A stretch of DNA of 64,000 bases from contig OY365817.1 of assembly GCA_959347315.1 (NCBI GenBank), positions 2,700,295 through 2,764,294 on the forward strand, read 5' to 3'. Shown here piece by piece: positions 60,274-64,000 of this stretch. The first letter of the stretch is position 1, and each line of letters begins with the position of its first letter. The notes under the pieces were generated by a model. The model made no database searches and had not been told where the DNA came from. It saw only the letters and a list, made by a program, of their open reading frames with translations. The DNA comes from Bimastos eiseni. Taxonomy: Eukaryota; Annelida; Clitellata; Crassiclitellata; Lumbricidae. The position numbers and the translations under genes were made by a program.

Positions 60274-62199
60274 CTAAAACGAATACGGACTTATAATTCA
60301 TTCAATGGTTTCACACTGATATCCACTGCAAAGTATTTCATTATCATGCTATTCTCACTCTTTTGATTTAACTGGTGTGCTTATTCTTAAGACTTATTTT
60401 TCTGTGGGGCTTTTCGCATTGGGAGTGCCTCTGATTAGTAGGTTGTACTGGGAGAGGTGCTATAGAAATATAGAAATACAATTTTCTGCAACCCTTAAAC
60501 CAGCAATTATTCTAATATTCTTTTTATGGTTTTCAGTTTTTTCCAAACAGCAAAGCAATAACTCTCTTCTCCTGAACCCATCCAAAACTCAGTTTCCAGT
60601 GTAGAAATACACTTGTTGGCGGACATATTCCCTCATGTCGCCTTTTCACTTCATGTTCAAACAAATATACTCACTTTCTGCCAGCTGCTCAAGTCTGAGA
60701 GTGCCTTAGAGTAAGTTACTTGAAAGGTGCTATATAAAGTCTTGGAATGAATGAATGAATACTTGTTCTAATATTAATCAACTCATTATCACGCCATCGT
60801 CCACCGCCCTTACTGCTCTAATAATAATTTTGGCTCAATTTTTAACCGACAAGCTGCAATATGATTACAAACATAGTATTTACTTTTTAATTTATTCTGA
60901 ACTTTGATATCGCCCTTCTTCCAAGATTTTTGTTCAGAAGTAAACGCGCCTCGACGGCGCAATTGCAGTTGTACTGCAGAGCAATTGTGCACGAAGGACT
61001 TGCTCCAGATCCCTTCACAGTGACACCTCAGACAAGGGTAGAATCCGCTTGCTCAGTGCACACTGAGAGTTACGGGCCGAACAGTCTAACCAATCGGCCA
61101 CCATGCCACACAAATATTGTACAGTATGATATTATATAATAGCCCATTGCTAATATATCTCAAGGGTGACTGATAGGAGCATGGATGCTAGCAAGGGATG
61201 GCGAGATAGATCCGAATATGAGAAGTTTTCTGGCCGAAGTTGTGTCTAGAGGTGTGGAGAGAATATACAAAGCCACTGACGTAGGATTAGACTGGTGTGG
61301 TTGGTTCTTGTCAGGTCTACACAGGGTTTGTCATTTGAGTAACACCCTTCGAGGTAATTGAGGGTCATTCACCAAGCTGACTGTTTTGAGTCACTTGACC
61401 AATGGTATATAAAGATTCGGTGTTCTACCTGGTTGAAGCCTATTTGTATGAGGAGATGAAGTCATGTCGTTTCTTTCGAAAAGATATCCTCTCCTTTACT
61501 TGCTTGTAAATAAGGCTATCATATTATATTCATATTAGGGACATTATTTTGTTATCTACATTAGGGACTCATCTTACAATTAACAGATTATAACAAGTTA
61601 TTACAGGAGTCAAATTAACTGTTGGCAGCCACACAAGGCGACCATCACATGACACATAATAGCATAATACTCAGTCTTTCAATGATTTCTACACCCAATT
61701 AAACTGCCCCTTTTCCAAACAGTTTCAATGGTTTCAACACCCAATTAAATTGCCCCTTTTTTCATGCAGTTTCAATGGTTTCCACGCCCAATTAAATTAC
61801 CCATTTTTTCACACAGTTTCAATAGCTTCCACTTTCCACACCCAATAAAATTGCTCCTTATGTCAAACAGTTTCAATGATTTTCACAACTAATTAAATTA
61901 CTCCTTTTTTAAGCAACTTCAACAGCTTCCACAACCAAGTTTAAAATGCTCCTGTTGTCATGCAGTTTAATTGGTTTCCACATCCAATTAAATTGCGGTT
62001 TTTTTCACACCTCATGTAAGTTGTGTCCACACCAAATTAAACTGCCACACTTTTTCAGGCAACTCAATAGGAGAAATTTTGAGCGTTATTAGCCACTTAC
62101 GTTTTCGTAACGACTCTCGTTCCATTGCGGATGACGGTGGAAGTAGACGTTGACGTTCCATAGGATGGAGCACCTGACGAAGCGGACATGAAGTTGAAC
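60171..62199 (-). CDS. DNAJB6/DNAJB2-like co-chaperone, last two exons (5' part not found)
   Basis: Exons 62101-62199 and 60171-60273 join in phase (AC|G = Thr) and end in TAA. The first encodes a Ser/Thr-rich stretch GTSTSTSTVIRNGTRVVTKT; the second VVENGVATVTVEENGVLKSK and a short tail ...QQQAIKDKA. This matches the C-terminal layout of class B DnaJ proteins of the DNAJB6 type (S/T-rich region, then NG-x-ITTKRIVENG, then VEEDGQLKS). In that family the S/T-rich segment binds aggregation-prone clients and the missing J domain recruits Hsp70. Upstream exons, including the J domain, were not recognised in 62200-64000 and probably lie to the right. Confidence 0.72.
60835..61125 (-). repeat. SINE with a tRNA-like head
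   Basis: On the minus strand the head ggtggccgattggttagact...cggcccgtaactctcagtg resembles a Ser/Leu-type tRNA with A-box character. The body has gtgcacaattgctctgcagt and the tail cttggaagaagggcgatatc. The same tail word is at 24315, 24530 and 36150. Confidence 0.6.
61685..62060. repeat. ~45-bp degenerate minisatellite in the DnaJ-like intron
   Basis: About eight units built on 'cagtttcaatggtttccaca' + 'cccaattaaattgcccc', starting about 40 nt inside the intron from the penultimate exon's donor. Confidence 0.85.
62101..62199 (-). CDS. DnaJ-like penultimate exon (S/T-rich)
   Basis: 99 nt, acceptor ttcatccag, donor AAAAC|GTAAGT. Encodes FNFMSASSGAPSYGTSTSTS and TVIRNGTRVVTKT. Confidence 0.72.
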
Positions 62200-63635
62200 C
62201 TGGATGAAAGGAAAGACATCTCCTTCCTCATCAGTGTATTAAACCGAACAGAGACAGGATCTCCTCCACGGAACAACAGTTTTTTGTCTTTTGTTGCAAT
62301 GTAATAATCATTGTAATCTGAATATTAACTATAAACCATCACTTCAAGAATAAAAACGATTCGAGCCCCTGAAATCGCTGTACACTAACACAGACTTAAG
62401 GCACTTGTGAAGCTGCGGAAGAGATAGTGTGTAAAATAACTACGTCGGCAATTACGCATGTATGTTTGGATGTATGTAATGTAACGAAGTATTCATATAG
62501 TGCTCCAATGCCCCTTCTAAGGTTACTAAGAGGTGTGTCTGTGTGTAAGTATAAAACCATAGATGTATTCGTCTATGTATGTACATGTATACATGCGTGG
62601 GTATCTGTATGCACATATGTGTGTAAGTATGCATGCATACACTCTGCATTAACGGCTTCTTTTTAATGCCTTGAAATTCATTTATAGTATTGCACGCAGC
62701 ACTTAGGTACTTCGCTTGCTATATACAGTAACTGTCCAAATTCAATTCATTTATTGCAGCCAATGAAACCAAATAGAGATACAAATTATCTTTCAGCAAT
62801 CAGCGACAACAGAGGACCCAGAAAGGACAATCGCTAGGTAGGGCCACGTAAGTAAATTTAACATCAATTTTTCACTAGAAGCAAGTTAAACAACACTAAA
62901 ACTAAACTAAACTAATCGAAAAATGAGTTGCTTCGAGTAGATTATAACATTTAACATAATTAAATGATTTTGATCATAGCAAACAAAACCGTAAACACAA
63001 ACGCGACAAAATGGAAAAGGAAAGAACAAGAAAAAAAACAAGAAAAATCTACAGAAAAACAGAACAGTGATACTATCAATATAAGGAAACTAAGGAATTA
63101 TGCATGCTATAGCTCTATTATGTATGTATGTGAATACATATACACGTATACCGTTGGTGGGAATATGAGACGGCGAGGGAGTGGACTGGCCACTCCCCCT
63201 CATATGCGGAGGCTAAGAATATGAAGTTGCTAACACTTCATACACGTGGTTGCCTCTGGGATAGCTTGATGAGCTGCACATCTTCTTGTTCCTCAAATGT
63301 TTCACAACAAAGCCTGGGCCAGATTTTGCCGGGTGGTACATACCCAGAGGAGAATCCGCCCCCAAGCTGTGTGCCAAACGGATGGTTGAAGAAGCTGTGC
63401 GAAGTGGAGTTGATGACGTGGTTGTTGGAAGAGCGCAAGCCGTCGAAGTCTAAAAGATCATTTATTCAGCATTCTGTATATCGTGGCTATTTTTTATTAC
63501 ACACATTGCATTTTTCATCTTGTCATCTATTTTTTCCTGTATTATATTCACCATTGTATTTGTGTGCCTCCTCAGTTGTTGGTCCTTCCACTTGGAACAC
63601 ACTCTCCTTAGAGATGTGATTTCTGTTGCCAAGGA
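62200..63635. other. Right-hand spacer or intron of the DnaJ-like gene
   Basis: No exon recognised. It contains a TATG-rich microsatellite (62455-62640), a SINE-like segment sharing words with 30355-30490 (63160-63290) and a LINE-end fragment with the GPSTWNTLSLEM reading (63520-63620). Confidence 0.45.
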
Positions 63636-63639
63636 GTAA

Positions 63640-64000
63640 GGGCACATCTATATATTACGTATGCAGACAAATCGGATCTTTGGACCCCTACCCCCTGTTG
63701 CGTCACGTACATTTCGTGGACTCCTCCTCATGTGTACATACATTTGAGCTCTATACCCTGTCCCCATTGCATAGCTAAAAACATCTATCATTGATTTTAC
63801 AACAGGCTATTTATTTCTGTGAAGCATCATATTTAACAGCTTAAATTTGTTAACTGTTATAAAGAATTAAAAAACTAAAAACACTTGCATTTGAAAATGT
63901 TTTAATGCTACATAAAATTGATTAAGCAGGAATAAAGTCTGTGATTAGGCTTACAGTTCTGATTTCATATTCTGTACTGTGGACGTCATAATTAGACAAT
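63640..64000. mobile_element. Second copy of the MITE, cut by the window edge
   Basis: Homologous throughout to the reverse complement of 42826 downward: it starts at the same terminal repeat (tatattacgtatgcagac) and continues with agcttaaatttgttaactgt and ctacataaaattgattaagc. Confidence 0.75.

Noticed and set aside
63240..63450. Possible exon reading GESAPKLCAKRMVEEAVRSG on the plus strand
   Set aside because: Looks protein-like but matches no family I know, lacks clear splice sites and lies in a region sharing words with the SINE-like repeat at 30205-30490.

Overview
The window is eukaryotic nuclear DNA from an animal, most likely a marine invertebrate. Its AT-rich spacers are full of microsatellites, tRNA-like SINEs and broken LINEs, and its genes are split into many short exons with GT-AG introns. 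The proteins are ordinary animal families. The window alone does not fix the species; an invertebrate deuterostome such as an echinoderm is my guess. I found no bacterial-type operon, CRISPR array, rRNA or intact viral genome.

Layout, left to right. (1) 1-22852, minus strand: two head-to-tail copies of an angiotensin-converting-enzyme-like (ACE, peptidase family M2) gene. Copy A (1-9570) looks intact as far as it can be read and runs off the left edge at its sixth exon. Copy B (13631-22852) is clearly damaged. Its exon 3 has a nonsense codon and a frameshift, its zinc-site motif reads HEIGR, two donors are GC, and the exon that should carry the third zinc ligand is absent, with a LINE sitting in its place. 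(2) 22853-29269: transposon-rich spacer with two hAT transposase remnants flanking a twelve-copy, 44-bp CpG-rich minisatellite. (3) 29270-47197, minus strand: a complete 12-exon bestrophin chloride-channel gene (about 725 aa), with a plus-strand RTE-type LINE in intron 3 and a very repeat-rich intron 1. (4) 47198-51084: spacer between the divergently transcribed bestrophin and gamma-tubulin genes. (5) 51085-57889, plus strand: a complete 12-exon gamma-tubulin gene (454 aa). (6) 60171-62199, minus strand: the last two exons of a DNAJB6-like co-chaperone, tail-to-tail with gamma-tubulin. The right edge holds a cut copy of a MITE that is also present whole in bestrophin intron 1.

The genes do not form a pathway; they are independent animal genes in a repeat-rich region. 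I did not find a new multi-gene system. The observations most worth following up are: tandem repeats that have copied a 5' splice site twice independently (bestrophin exon 6, ACE copy B exon 3); the decay history of ACE copy B, with a probable gene-conversion tract at exon 5; a strong excess of the palindrome TAGGCCTA (about 20 copies); and an inverted LINE fragment abutting the assembly gap.

All exon boundaries were set by eye from homology, splice consensus and phase continuity. No alignment or database search was run.
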